A DNA stretch of 64,000 bases from Castor canadensis (GCF_047511655.1 NC_133390.1:93131583-93195582), one strand, 5' to 3'. Shown: positions 1-12,440, counted from the stretch's first letter. Notes: a model not told the origin generated them from the letters alone. Numbers and translations are program-made.

Positions 1-2436
1 GAATGGTTTGACTTCCTTGCAAATAATCTTTTGTTTTTATTTTTCATGCATCCAGAGGGTGCATTTCGTGAAGACCAATACAATTTTAAAGTGGTTTAAT
101 TGTAATTATTAAAATATTTCTTAACGGAAGGTCAACTGGATAGCTTAATTTCAAATGTATCTTCTCTCTGGGTTAGTTTTAATTACTTTATTGTGACTTT
201 TGTTAAATTATGGGAAGTCATGAACTCCAAAGAACTTCTTGCCTATTGCTTTTAATTATGAATATCATTGTTATTCATACTAAACTGCAATAATCATTAA
301 ATACTTGAGAACAGAAAAAAGGGAGAAATTCTAAAGAACAGATTAGAACTCAAAGTACTCCAACTTCTATTGCGGTCATCTACAAATTCCCTGGCCACTG
401 CTTCAAATATTTTAGCCACTTTGTTGATATTCTCAAAACTGTCATTCTTATAATTCTTAGTTACTTCAATATACATGTAGATCGTCTTCCTCAATAGTAT
501 TTTGGTCACTTCCTGGTTTCTTGACCTCCTCTTCACCTTGTGGCAGATCTCATCTGCCACAATCTTCAGTCTCCAACACTGTGGACAAATCTCAGGCACT
601 GTCATTATCAACAGTGCATTTCTTCCATCATCTCCACTTCAACATCCCATCTTTTCATTATAGCCAATCCATCTTTATAAGTTACTCTCTCTTCTGCCTC
701 AACTACTACAATTCTTTGATCTCTCTAGGACCTAAATGAAACTTTTGTTCTACAAGCTTGAAGCTAGCTATTCCTAACACTTCTATATCCTCTAAAACTT
801 TGCATCCAACTTAGGTTCTCTAAAATCCATTCTTGCACTAATTCATTTGCATGTTCTTTCACCTGATATATCCATTTAGTTAAATCACATGCTTGGTCAA
901 AACCAATTTTCTGTCTATTCTACATAAGCATTTTGGTACTTGATGTAGGTGAGGAAAATCACTAACTATACTGATCCTATGTGCTTAAAAATGTGAACAA
1001 TTTCCTGATATTTAATGTTGCCTAGAAGTTCTTTATATTTTATTTATCTAAAAATGTTGCAACTTTCAAAGAAAACTATTTTATGACTTTTTCTTATATC
1101 TCTAATACTCCTCTTTTCTCCTTCTTGATGTCCTAGTTCACTAAGAAAATAAAAGGTATTAATAGTAAACTTTCTCATGCTGCCACTATCACACATTCAC
1201 ACCATATTAACCCATCTGTGTTTATATACAGGTACTTGTTACTATGAACATTTGTGTTCTTAACTACTGTCAGATCTGCTTATGTACCAGATTCCAAACT
1301 TCTATATTTCTTTGTCATCAAGATTTGCCTTCTTATTGGGTTAAATCAATCATTGTGCAAAAATGCTATATTATCTATCTTTTTAAAAAAGTGCATTTGG
1401 CATTGCCACACACATCTTGCTCCATTGTTAAACTTTCTGAGTGCTTAAAATGTGGTGTAGTGGAAGGAGGAATCAAAAACACCTGGCTTAATTTTTTGTC
1501 TTCTATCTATAGCTATGTGATGTTAAACAAGGGATTCAAATCTTTAAAATTCTGTTTCTCAGTCTTTTACCTGTCCAACATCCCTTTCCTGAAAGTCCAA
1601 AATCCAAAAGTTTTTGCTTGGTGATATGATGCATTCAATGGGAAATTTCATACTTACCTTCATGTGACAGGTAGCAGTCAAACTCCAAATGTATTAAAAA
1701 TATCACATAAAATTACATTCAGACTATATGTGTAAAGTATATCTGAAATGTAGTGAATGTCATGTTTAGACTTGGGTATCACTCCCTAGGTAACTCATTA
1801 TATGTGCACAAAAATAATAATTTTAAAAAATCCAAAATATGAATACATCTGCTCCCAAGGATTTCACGTAAGGAATACTTAGTCTTACCATAGACCCTTG
1901 TATCCAAAGGTGTGTAGTTCCAAGGAGAGAGTCATGGAGAAAAAAACAAAACACACATGCTCAGAATGCATAGTGGTCAGTGCTGTACTATAGATGTTTG
2001 ATTAATTTTTCCCATGATTTTACCCATCTTCCCCCTGCCAAAGACATATAGTCACACAACAAATCTCAAATTTTTACCTGATTACTTCATGTAAGCACAT
2101 TAACTTTTACCTTGCCTTCGGAGAACCATTTGTTTTTTAGGAGACAGATTTTCACAAAATCAGGGTCAAGGAAACAGTAGATCACAGAATGATTTAAGCA
2201 CAACTGACAACACGAAACTGACTGAGAGCCTCTTCATATCAACTGAGTTGTGTAAATAGCACACCAGAATTTAAATTTTTTAGATTTTTGAAATTTCTTG
2301 AATTTTTTTTAACTGCACATGGTTAAAACTGAATGTAATAAATTCATGAATGAGGTAGGGTTAATGTAAATAAAAATTTAACATTACCTTTAAAGATACA
2401 AAGATAATTTGAGGCAATTTCTCAAAGTATCAAAGC
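1..2436. other. Non-coding stretch, no gene recognised
   Basis: AT-rich sequence without a recognisable coding region, RNA gene or promoter. The longest frames (for example 126 codons on + at 1244-1624) have no family resemblance and run through a likely MIR, so I treat them as chance. A MIR-like fragment at 1455-1575 is listed separately; the rest is unassigned old sequence. Confidence 0.6.
1455..1575 (+). repeat. MIR-like SINE fragment
   Basis: The order of blocks follows the MIR core: a 'gtagtggaag' head, a middle that reads as 'acctggcttaa...ctatgtgatgttaaacaaggg', and a 'tcaaatcttt...ctgtttctc' block matching the usual 'cctcagtttcctcatc' part. It is strongly diverged, so the edges are approximate. 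Recognition is from memory of the MIR consensus. Confidence 0.45.
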
Positions 2437-2777
2437 ACTTTATTTTTTTAACACTACTGGAGTTTGAACTCAGGCCCTCGTGCTTGCTAGGCAGATACTT
2501 ACTTGAGCCACACCCCTACCCCTTTTTCATTTTAAATATTTTCCTAATAAGATCTAGTATTTGTCCTGGGCCTGGCCTTGGACTGCAATCTGATCCTCCT
2601 GCCCTCCTTCCTATGCCTCCCGTGTAGCTGGGATTACAGAAGCAAACCACCATGTCTATCTTGTTGCTTTAGATGGGATCTCTTGTTAACTTTGTCTGGA
2701 ATGGTTTTGAACCATAATCCTCCCAGTCTCCTGAGTAGCTGGGATTGCAGATGTTCACCATTACACCCAACCTCAAA
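2437..2777 (-). mobile_element. Composite SINE: two B1-like monomers plus ID-like tRNA head
   Basis: Read on the minus strand, this ~340-bp element has a first 7SL-like monomer ('cagctactcaggagactggg'), a second 7SL-like monomer ('cccagctacacgggaggc'), an AT-rich linker, then a tRNA-derived unit with 'gtggctcaagtaag', 'tctgcctagcaagc' (pol III box A-like) and 'gagttcaaactcc' (box B-like), ending in an A-rich tail at the low-coordinate side. Such B1/ID fusions are a rodent hallmark. No clear target-site duplication was found. Frames of 60-70 codons inside it are spurious. Confidence 0.8.
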
Positions 2778-3230
2778 ATAGTTTATGATAACATTCAATG
2801 TTAGTCATAAATCTAAAGTAAAATAAAAAATTTGCATTTCCTATTATTGTTCTCTATAGAAGATATCAAAGATGTGAGATTAAATTGAATAAAATAATTC
2901 ATTAAGTACTGTACAAATCTGGCATGCTGGAACTGGGGAATGTTCTACTAGTGGAAAAAGATATTTTATATCCACCAAAATTCATTCTGCTCCTTTCAGC
3001 ATTAATAGAATTGTTGGAGGCACACATCTCCCAAGAAACTTGTATTTCCTAACTTTTATTACCATTAGATTCCAATAAAATGTGAAAAACATCATGAGCT
3101 ACTTCTTATAATCACCCTTAAGACAATGGAAATTTTATTATATTTTTGTATGCTGTCCCATCTTCCCAATGTCCTGTACCCAAAAGTGTTAGCAGCCTAG
3201 CTTTGGATGCATGGCTATAATGCTCTAGAG
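2778..3230. other. Unassigned non-coding stretch
   Basis: AT-rich DNA between the SINE and the hAT-like remnant. No open frame, repeat family or RNA gene could be recognised. Confidence 0.5.
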
Positions 3231-3375
3231 CAGGAGTCAGGGAGCCATAGCTTATAAGCCAAATATATCTCATCCCTGGTTTGGGTAAGTAAGTTCTACT
3301 GGAGCAGAGGAACATGTGTTTGTTTACATACTGCCTATGGCTGCTTTTACACTAACAGCAGAGCTGTCATTATTG
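3231..3375. mobile_element. hAT-type DNA transposon remnant (MER/Charlie-like)
   Basis: The segment begins 'caggagtcagggagccatag' and contains 'gtttgtttacatactgccta' followed by 'tggctgcttttacactaaca', 'gcagagctgtc'. These blocks follow the common mammalian non-autonomous hAT element that starts CAGGGGTC and carries 'tattgtctatggctgctttcgcgctacaacggcagag'. The far terminus is decayed. Family recognition is from memory and the subfamily is not assigned. Confidence 0.5.
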
Positions 3376-3532
3376 ATATGGTAGTAGTGTATTAGTATTC
3401 TTTCTCCTTAACCTCTTATTACAAAAATTCTGTCAAATTTTATTGTCCATAATTAAGTCAATTTAGTCTAAGAAAATAGGATAAATTCCCCTTGTCATTG
3501 TGAGTGACATCTTCTAGCATGTTAATTTTCTC

Positions 3533-4035
3533 ATTAAAAATACTTTCTTTGCTTTACATAGATTTACAGTACACATGACTTTTCAGGAACTCGTTCATGT
3601 TGTACAAATGTATGTTATGGACTGCTACTTATCTCAACCTAGTTGGAAATAAAATGATTAGCTTTTTAATGCTTGATTTAAAAAACCTACTTATATAAAA
3701 CAGTAAACACTGCCAGAGGCAAAGAAACCGATTCAATAGTTTATAGTCACTTTAGTTATATGTTTTTACATTATAGTCTGGAATCTATAACAAAAAGCTT
3801 ATGCTTACAAAAAAGTACATACTCCTTCATCCTTACCATAGTCTTTGGACTTAGGAATTATTTTTCCTAATTTGCTATTTCTAAATGACTCTTTGGTTGA
3901 AACCACATAGCTAACAAAATGTTTTGGAATTATAATTTCTTCTAAGGTATGCTCTCCTCACAAGTGTGACCTTCCATAAAGTTATTCTGCCTCTTTACTG
4001 CCAAACTAACAACTATGTTTTTAAAATACAGTTTT
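3533..4035 (+). repeat. Diverged direct repeat, copy A
   Basis: This ~0.5-kb segment is colinear with 5168-5735. Shared blocks in the same order include 'ctttgctttaca.agattta', 'aaacctacttatat.aaa', 'ggcaa.gaaac.gattcaat', 'tttttacat.ata.tctgga', 'atgttttggaatta' and 'gtgacctt' followed by 'aagttattctgcctc'. Substitutions and small indels are frequent. It may be an old tandem segmental duplication or two copies of an unrecognised interspersed repeat. It is not coding. Confidence 0.75.
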
Positions 4036-4134
4036 TTTTTCCCGAGTGGAATTGATCTCATTATCATGGATAATCCTGAATATTTCTTAGCATATGCCTT
4101 AATTTGAATTTTTTTGCTGAAATATCACTGCTAC

Positions 4135-5035
4135 TGAATTTTTATTGTGGCAAATATTTTCTTCTTTCCATTTACTCTTATTTTTACATTTTTTAAAATT
4201 GAAGCATAATTTACACATACAGAAGTATATATATCATAATCAAAATTTAATGTGAACACATTCATATAATGAGCACCCTGACCAAGAAATAGAGCATTAA
4301 AAGTATACATACATATACAATATATTTTCTTTTTTGCCTGACTTCTTTTCCTCAACATTGTTCATAAAATTCATTCATATTTATGTCAGCAATAGCTTTG
4401 TTCATGGTCATAACTGTATAATACCTCAATATAAAAATAAATCAAGTTATTCATTCTATTCTTGGTTGCTAGAGACTTTGAGCTATCATGAATGGTACTA
4501 CTGTGTTCATTCTTGAATATCATTTTTGCATATATGAATGCAATACATGAAGGCATATGGTCCCAAGAGTGGAAATGTTGAGACGGTTGATTTGCTTTAG
4601 TAGAAACTGAGGATCACTTCTCTAAGTGTTGTATCATTTTATCTTCCCATCAGCATTGCATGTGTTTCATTTATTCATTAACACATGGAATTGTCTTGGA
4701 GGTGGTGATTGTATGATATTGTGCTTTAAGTTTTCATTTCCCTGTTACATAATGAATCTTTTCTTATTTTCATTGACCATTTGGATATTTTTGTATTATG
4801 AAGTCCCTGTTCAAATCTTCTGTCCATAATTTTGGTTGTGTCATCTTTCTTCTTGAAATCTTTATTTGTTCAAGTAAAGGAACTTTGCTGTGTATTCATA
4901 TTACATACATTGTATTTTATTCTATGGTTTCACTTTCAAATATTAATGATGCCTTTGATAAACAAATGTCTTTAAACCTATTGTTGTCTAATTTATTTTT
5001 TATTTCTGTGTACTATTTTATGTCAAGAAGGTAAA
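4135..5035 (-). mobile_element. Ancient LINE-1 fragment (ORF2 3' end and 3' UTR)
   Basis: Read on minus, the order is the end of L1 ORF2 followed by a 3' UTR. On the plus strand the reversed landmarks are 'ttaaaattgaagcataattt' (3' UTR), 'tcaagttattcattctattc', 'cccaagagtggaaatgttga' (reverse of the 'atccca.tcctaggtatatacc' block) and 'tgttcaaatcttctgtccat' (reverse of 'atgggcaaaagatttgaaca'). It is heavily mutated and has no usable frame. It lies between the two copies of the local direct repeat. Confidence 0.7.
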
Positions 5036-5167
5036 AATATGGGCCCCACATTTTCATTTTACCAATAAATAGTTTTGAAATGTCCTTTGTAAAATCTCTA
5101 AACTTAATGATTGATCAACAAAACACTATATATAAACCCTATTTATATGTAAAGCTCAGTTATGTTA

Positions 5168-5735
5168 TTAAAAACCTGCTTTGCTTTACACAGATTTACA
5201 TTACCCATGAATTTCCAGTAATTCATTCATGTTATTGTGCAAGTACGCACAGAAAATACTAATTACCTCACCCCAATTTGAAGTAAAATAATTTTTTTCT
5301 AGTGCTTGGTTTTAAGAAACTACTTATATCAAATAATAAACATTACAAAAGGCAAGGAAACTGACTCAATAATATTTTTGCAGTTTTTTTATTCTTTATA
5401 CATTTATTCATATGTGTATACATTGTTTGGGCCACCTCTCGCCCTTTGCAGTCATTTTAATTATAAATTTTTACATCATAATCTGGAACAGACAAAAAGT
5501 TTGTTTGTGACAAAGTAGGTACTCTCCAAACCTTACTATACTGTTTAGACCTAGGCATTATTTTCCCTATTTCATTAATGTCTTACATGATTCCTTGCTT
5601 AAAGCCATATAGCTAAACAAATGTTTTGGAATTAGGTTTCCTTCTTAGGTATGCTTTGCTCACAAGGTGTGACCTTCAATGAAGTTATTCTGCCTCGTTA
5701 TTGCCAATCAACCTATGCACTGTGTTTAAAACAAT
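5168..5735 (+). repeat. Diverged direct repeat, copy B
   Basis: Second copy of the segment at 3533-4035, same orientation, about 1.63 kb downstream start to start. It carries the same blocks, including 'aaactacttatatcaaataa', 'aatgttttggaattaggttt' and 'aagttattctgcctcgttat'. It differs by an insertion at 5385-5444 that is an L1 tail. The insertion is absent from copy A, so it arrived after the copies separated. Confidence 0.75.
5385..5444 (-). mobile_element. Very short 5'-truncated L1 3' tail with 8-bp TSD
   Basis: On the plus strand the block 'catttattcatatgtgtata' then 'cattgtttgggcc' is the reverse of the young L1 3' terminus seen at 40557-40592 ('gaaatgacccaaacattgta', 'tgcacatatgaata'). 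A T-run (reverse poly(A)) sits at the low-coordinate side. TTTGCAGT is repeated at 5377-5384 and 5445-5452 as the likely target-site duplication. Only ~50 bp of L1 is present. Confidence 0.75.
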
Positions 5736-7911
5736 AAACATTATTAAAATAAAAATATATTATGCCATAGAAGTATTATTATTAATATTTGTCTTTTATT
5801 AATTGCAAAACATCATTTTTTAAAAGTAGGCATTACTAAGGAATGCATAAAGGAAAGTAAATTATTGATCACTTTGAGGAAAGGATATCTTTCATACTTG
5901 AGAATACACTAAATTTCTCATCAGCAAAGCTGGCTACATTTTCTTGATTTAGCAGTTAATTACACTGGAGCTAATTATTAAATCTCATAATAAATGATGC
6001 AGCAAAAAGTACAGTATATGCCCTCTGAAAATGCAAGCAAGCAATAATCATTTTCTTTTAATTTACTTCTTTTTAAATTTTCACATGACAGCTGATTATC
6101 TGATCTCTGTTCATCATGTTTATTTATATAAGTAAACTGTAAGTAGAAATGAAATTTATTTTCATGAGCTGATTAAACATGGGGAATGCTTACAAAGACA
6201 GACACCATCAAACTTTCTGGAAAGTGCCTGACATGGCTTCAACCTCATTGTGAAGTAACAGCTCCGCTTCCAGAGTGTTCAGTCATTCTCAAAATGTGAA
6301 CTGGTTTTGGACTTATGCTTGAAAAACTGTAAGTTGCTTCTGAAAAACACAATCAGAGAAAGCAGTGGCTACTGTGAGTTAACCAGATTTCATTGTATCC
6401 TTTGAATTTAAGACTGTATAATAGATTTAAAATAATTTATTCAAGTAAATGAGGTTGACTACAGTCTCTTTTAAAAAAGGCTGCATATTTTTGTATTTTT
6501 TTTTTTTTGGCTCATAGACTGTGGTATTTTATTTTCAAAGAATCTGGTTATTCCGTTATTTTAGTTTGAATATAGTTGTTATACCCTTTTCCCTTAAGAT
6601 GATGTGTTAATATTCAATTTAAGTATCATAAAAATAAGTGTTTTGTTAACATATTGTTAAAAAACTAACATTTATTTTTGAATTTGTCACTTAGCCCTTT
6701 TTGAAGTGGATGCATTTGCTGTAGTATTCAGGATAATCGAATATTTACATTTCTTAATAATATTTCTTTCCAGGAGAATCATACTAGGATGAAATCTGTG
6801 GCCTGCCTTTATGATAATTTTTTATGTGGCTGGTGCTGCTGTTTTCATATTGCTTTCTCTGTCATTAGGAAGCATCAGAATCAGGAAGGAAATGGGATTT
6901 TATGACTGCACTCATGGCCGCTCTTGAGATACAATTGCATCCTTGTTCACATTTGTTGTCAATGAGGATGGCACTATCTTGCTGGTAAAGGGAATCAGAG
7001 ATAAGTGAATTGAGAAGTTGGGAGGAAAATCAAAAAGGCTGGCTTTGGCAAACACTGTCCTGAAGCAGACATGAAAGGATCAAAGGAGTCTAAAGCCATG
7101 AGACCAGTTAGAGGACCAGAGAAACAATGTAGTCCTTCTCAGTGCCACATTAAGACAGGCAATAGGAAGGTAAAGAAAATGGTTGTGAATTACCATAGTC
7201 CTTGACAGAAATAACTGTCTTACCAGTTATTTACTTATTACATTTGGGATTTTGAACACATTTTGAACACCTGTGAGTACAATAATAACATCTACTGTTA
7301 CATTAGAAGTTTGTTGCTAGGATTAGGGATAACAATTTGTGAATAATACTTAGCACAGTTCTTTGAATATGATGAGTATTCAATAATATTTACTCTTGCT
7401 AATATAAATCCACATCTATACTTACAAAAGTTCTTCATTTTATTCCTTATGTGATGTATTCTCCTTAAATATCTTTGTTTCTCAGTTGTTTTGATAATCC
7501 CTAAGTCCAATGAGATCAGAATTCAAACTCTCATAGTTTTCTTTTTTCCTCTTCTCGCTTCTCTCCTTTATTGTCTTACCTCCCTTCTACTTGTTTTACC
7601 TCTCCCATCACTCTACATGTTTTCTTATTTTTCTTTAAACATTTATTGATTGGTTGTGGTATATTCAGAATCATATAATTCAAATCATAGAGAAGTAACA
7701 GTTTAGTTGGTGGAAATAATGTGTAAAGAAATATTTATAACTCACAGGAATAGGTGGTAAATATTATCAGCTCTGAATAAATTTCATCTACTCAATTAAA
7801 TAAGCTTAAGAGGTCTAAAAAATCCATAAGTTTATATTGTGTAGTCAGGAGGGTTATAGTAAGCAATTTCCACAGATTTCAAAGAATCATCAGAAAGCTT
7901 GCAGAATACAA
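5736..7911. other. Unassigned non-coding stretch
   Basis: No gene, RNA gene or recognised repeat. Long AT-rich runs alternate with ordinary unique-looking sequence, for example 6180-6400 and 6780-7160, which are less AT-biased and could be tested for conservation. The small frames are chance. Confidence 0.5.
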
Positions 7912-8371
7912 CATATTAGTTTCCTACATTTACTATAACAAAATATCACAAACTTAGTGGCTTACAACAATAAGAATTTATTCCCTTGCAATTCTGGGGC
8001 TTAGAAGTCTGAAATCATGTCAGTAGGACTTTTTTCTCTAAGGAATAATCCTTCCTTGCTTTTGTCTAGCACCTCGGATTGCTGAAGGTAGTTGATATTC
8101 ACTAGCTTCCAGCTGCATCACTCTGTACTTTTGCCTCCATATTCACATGACTTTCTTCTCTATGTGTACTTTCCCCTTTCTATACCAAGAAAAATACTTG
8201 AAAAAAAATTTTATAATATAAAAAAAATAAAAAGAAAAAACACTGGATTTAAGGCCTTCCTTAATCCACTCTGATCTCATCCAAATCTAATTATGCCTGC
8301 AATGTTGCTATTTTCAATTAAGGTCACATTGGGTAGAAAATAATGGGGGGGGCACTGTTCAAATCATTACA
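7912..8371 (-). mobile_element. MaLR (MLT1/MST-type) solo LTR, reverse orientation
   Basis: On plus the segment reads as the reverse complement of a MaLR LTR: 'ttcctacatttactataaca', then 'aatatcacaaacttagtggc', 'aatttattcccttgcaattc', 'ttcacatgactttcttctct' and 'aaggtcacattggg', ending 'aaatcattaca' (minus-strand start TGTAATGATTT). An A-rich expansion interrupts it near 8190-8240. No internal region or second LTR adjoins it, so it is a solo LTR. Confidence 0.75.
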
Positions 8372-11300
8372 TACATTTGGGCACATTTCCTTATGCACAC
8401 AAGAGGTTTTTCCAATCAAATCCACTGAATTACACCTTTGTAGAAAACACAAATGAGAAAAGACCTCTATCATTTATCAGATCAGGTAGGATGCTTATAA
8501 AGGACTTTTAAGTTCACTTTTCTTTTTCACCTTAGACTATATGTTTGTTTTTTTCCTAAAGGAAGTGGTATAATTTTAATGCCTTGAGACTAATAACTGT
8601 CTAAAGCCAAGATTGAAAGTTTATTTAAAGTGTTTGTTTTAATTCCTTACTTGTAGTTCTTAAGAGAAACAACTATTGTGTATAGCTAGGACTACTGACC
8701 CTTACAGGAAAATAGTTAGAAACTTATAAACATCCCCCCTTTAAAAATGCAAAGTGCAGTTAAATTTAGGGAAGAACAAAATAAATACAACGATTTCATT
8801 TTGGACTTAAGAGACATTAATGTGAATTTTTATTCAATAAATACAAAAAGTTCATTTTGAACCAACATCTGGTTGAAGAACAAAAAGGAAAATAAAAAAG
8901 ATATTGGGAATAAAAGAAAGAATAGGAGAAAGAAAATAAAAGAGAGGGTTTTTAATTTTGAGACTTTGTCAATAACTTCAACATTCTTAAAATGTTTACC
9001 ACTTAGCTCAGCTTTCTTCCACAACACTATGTGTCCTAGACAGCAGTGACGATGATGTCACAGTGACTTTCAACACCACTGGCACACCCAGCTTCTGGGT
9101 TGTACCCAGATTGTTTGCTTCACAGCAACTCCTATTCTCCAAGGATTCCTTTACTGGGTTCAGAGAATCTTTGAATCATTTAGCAAAAGCTGTTTTGGAG
9201 AGCTAGAATTCCCTCTGCTATGTTTGCAATCATCTCTACTGTTTTTCACCAGCAGAAGTACGGAATTCTAGGTGATGTATTTAGAAAATTTCCCTTGAGA
9301 AAAATTTAGTTTTCAGATTGTAGATATTCCTCTTTTGCAAAGCAACAGTGATTTCATCTCCAGTGAATTACATGTCTCCTTCTTTTTCAAAAGGCAAAGC
9401 TGTGCCTGTGCTACTAATTACTTAAGTCATCTCATTAGCTAAGTATTATCTCAATATTTATTGATCTCTACTTAGTACCAGACACTTCAGAAATATTACT
9501 TCTTCTCCTAACCTGTGTAACATACAAAAAGCAGATCTGTCGGCCAATTTTTTTTTTAATTGTATTATGATTCTTTGGTTAAAAGCCATGCCATCTGCAT
9601 TCATGATTGTCTGATTTTATCAAGAAATTATACAATCTAATAAGATCTTTCATGGAGCTCAAGGGATAGATACAAAACAATATTGTCATTTTTCCTGAAG
9701 TTTAATGTAATCTTTAGACCAAGATACTTGTGTATCAACTCTGCTTTGCAAAATAGAGCATTTACACATTGATGCTGACTCTCAGACAAGCTAAACTCAA
9801 GGTTAAATAATATGCTGATGCTAAAGGGAGAGCAGGAATAGTTAAGGACTGCTGCTTGAAAAAAGTATGCTTCACAGGGAATGAACTGTTGACCCATGTT
9901 CTCATTGAGTCTAGAAGGAGATCAATTGCCAACTGCTAATTATGCTTCTCTGGGTGTTTTTGCATGAAAAGATAAATGATAACTGAAGTGATTAAAGTTC
10001 GGAAGAATAAAATATTTAGTATTGGCAACTCAGAAATTAAAAAATGTTTGGATCTTTGATATTAGTTAGAGCTCAGAAGTTTGAATGCAAGTAAAATCAG
10101 ATGCTCCACATATACTGCTATGTAATTTCAAAAGCATCAGTGGAGATTAACCAAAGTAATAATGTAATATTTTTTAACATTAGTCACTGAAGTTCAAGGA
10201 AACACACCTGTGATGGATTACATGTTAGCATTTTTTTTAATATAAAGTGCTGTAACTAAGACTACAGATCAAAGGGGATTACTAAATTGGGTAATGTGTT
10301 TTTTTGGTGTCCCCCATTGTCCTTCATGGCCTTTATAATCTCTGGTCTAGCCCGTGAGCTATATGAACCCTTAATTAGGTCAGAGTTTGAGATTGCTTCC
10401 CTAGCACATGAATTTTCAATATCAGGACATTCATTAAATGTTATCACCTTTGTTTCCCTGTTTTCTTCTCTAAGCAAGAACAGTACCTACTAACCAAAGC
10501 TTCACCTTGTTATCACTATATCCTAATTCAAGGGCAGTATCTTTATATAGTAAGTACTCAATAAATGTTTTCTAGATGTAAACATACTTGTAAATATGGA
10601 AATAGTTACATAAAAAGGATTCCATCACTGTGTATTAAACCATTTTTTCTGTATACATAATTATTAAAACCTAGTTTTACCTCAGGTAACATTTTGCATA
10701 TTGCTTTCATTGGAAATGCATTTAAAAATTTGCAATTTTTTTTTCACTGCCATAAAAGAAAACTACAAGAACAAGGAGGCAGCATAATGAGTGATCATAC
10801 TTCTTAGATCTACCATTGAATGGAATCACCATCCTGTCTCACGAAAGTGTAAGGGAATCAGAAAGGGAGTGGATTATTCTTATCTCGTAAGAAACTAAAA
10901 TTTTCTTTTCCAGTAGAAAAGTTTGGATTTTTGGACTATGATATTCAATTTTGTCTTTATACCAAATCAAAAACTAAAACAACTTTTTGATTCATAAACT
11001 GAGAAATGTTTAAAAGCATATTATAACTTTTGGCTCTGGTATAATCTCCTAATCATCTAGGACAGTTTTCCCACTCTTCCATGTTATTTTGGCTCACTTG
11101 AGTTCAATAAATTAGGATAAAATCCTTTCAATAAACACATGTCTAAAGATTTTCTTGGTTACTGTGGTACATAGCATTTTTTTCTTCTTTTCTTTTTGTA
11201 GGTGAGGATATGCACTCTGCCATTGTGCTATACCCTCTGCCCTCTGCCATGGATAGTCTTCTAAAATGGCTCTCAATGGATAAGTGTTATCTCCAGGTAC

Positions 11301-12027
11301 CCATGCTTTTGTATAAACTCAAAGGAAAATGTACCCTTGAGTGTGTTTAGAAGCTATTACAATGATTCTAACAAGTAGAATACGATAAAAGTAATGGGAT
11401 ATCACTTTCAAGATTAGGTTATTGAGACAGACTTTGTCTTTCTCTCTCCACCTATCCTTCTCTCTCTCTCTGTCTCTTTCTCTCTTCCTCCCCTCACCTT
11501 CTCTCTCTCCATCTCACTCTATTGTCATATACTTGCTCTGAGTAAACAACCTGGTAAGAATAGGTGTTAAGGAACTGAAGAACCTCTGGTGCATTGCCAC
11601 AGAGTAATAGAATCATACCAAAGATGATGTGTGTGAAATTAGGAGTGAGTCTTTCAATAGATAACAGCTCAGTCAACATCTAGATTGTAGCCTTGTGAGT
11701 GATCCTAATGCAGAAGACTCCACTTATCTAAACCAGAAACTTGTTTCACAAAAAATATTAGATAATAAACATATTTTTAAGCAGGTAAGTTTTTCATTAG
11801 GTTTTCACACAGCAGTATATAAGTAATTCGCCATATCTCGTAATTCATGCATAGGTGTCTATAATAAATGGAATCAGACCTAATTCTTAAGGGAGATTTT
11901 CATAAAACTTAGAAATTTCAAAATTACATTAAATTTCCATGACCTTACTTGCAAATTTTGTATCCTTGCCAACATAAGATCATCACTACCCACATACAGA
12001 TTGGACCCAAATGGAATATTTGGTGGA
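8372..12027. other. Non-coding stretch, mostly unassigned
   Basis: No gene is visible. Minor pieces I can name are a possible L2 3' end at about 10490-10570 ('agtaagtactcaataaatgt') and a CT-rich low-complexity tract at 11436-11520. The region 9020-9200 is richer in GC than its surroundings and holds a CRE-like TGATGTCA, but no exon structure could be supported. Confidence 0.5.
11436..11520. repeat. CT-rich low-complexity tract
   Basis: An impure (TC)n run on the plus strand broken by short C- and A-containing interruptions. It is not inside a recognised element. Confidence 0.85.
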
Positions 12028-12185
12028 TGTGATGGTCAACTTAATTCTATTGAGAAATGCTTCAGAATTTCATAAAGCACATTTCTGTGTGTAACTTTGA
12101 GGATGTTTTCAGAGAGGATTAACTAAGAGGAGAAACTCCATCCTGAATGTGGATAGGACCATCCAATATACTTGGGCCCAGATGT

Positions 12186-12216
<31 letters not shown>

Positions 12217-12436
12217 TCCTGTCTCTCTCCCTCTCTCTTCCTGTCTCTCTCCCTCTCCACCCCCCCCAATCTCTTTCTCTCTCTGCCTTTCAGCTACCAT
12301 GATGTAAGCTGCCCTACTCTGCATGTCCTCCCTCTCATGATGGTCTTAAACCTCTGAAACTGTTGACCAAAACATATCTTTCTTGCTTAAATAGTTTTTC
12401 TCAGTTTTTTTGTTACAGTGACAAAAAACTAACACA
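12028..12436 (+). repeat. 5' LTR of the ERVL/MaLR-type element
   Basis: Starts 'tgtgatggtcaacttaattc' and ends 'aaaaaactaacaca'. It contains the block 'ttcagagaggattaac' then 'ctgaatgtggataggaccat' shared with the 3' LTR, a (TC)n expansion at 12186-12293, and a 'catgatggtcttaaacctct' block before the terminal part. At 409 bp it is the fuller of the two LTRs. Confidence 0.75.
12186..12293. repeat. (TC)n microsatellite inside LTR
   Basis: Near-pure TC dinucleotides, then two copies of an 'tcttcctgtctctctccctc' type unit and a C8 run. It interrupts the middle of the 5' LTR and is missing from the shortened 3' LTR. Confidence 0.9.
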
Positions 12437-12440
12437 GAAA

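Noticed and set aside
12109..12357. Open frames on both strands rich in Arg/Glu or Ser/Leu
   Set aside because: They are translations of the (TC)n tract within the LTR.
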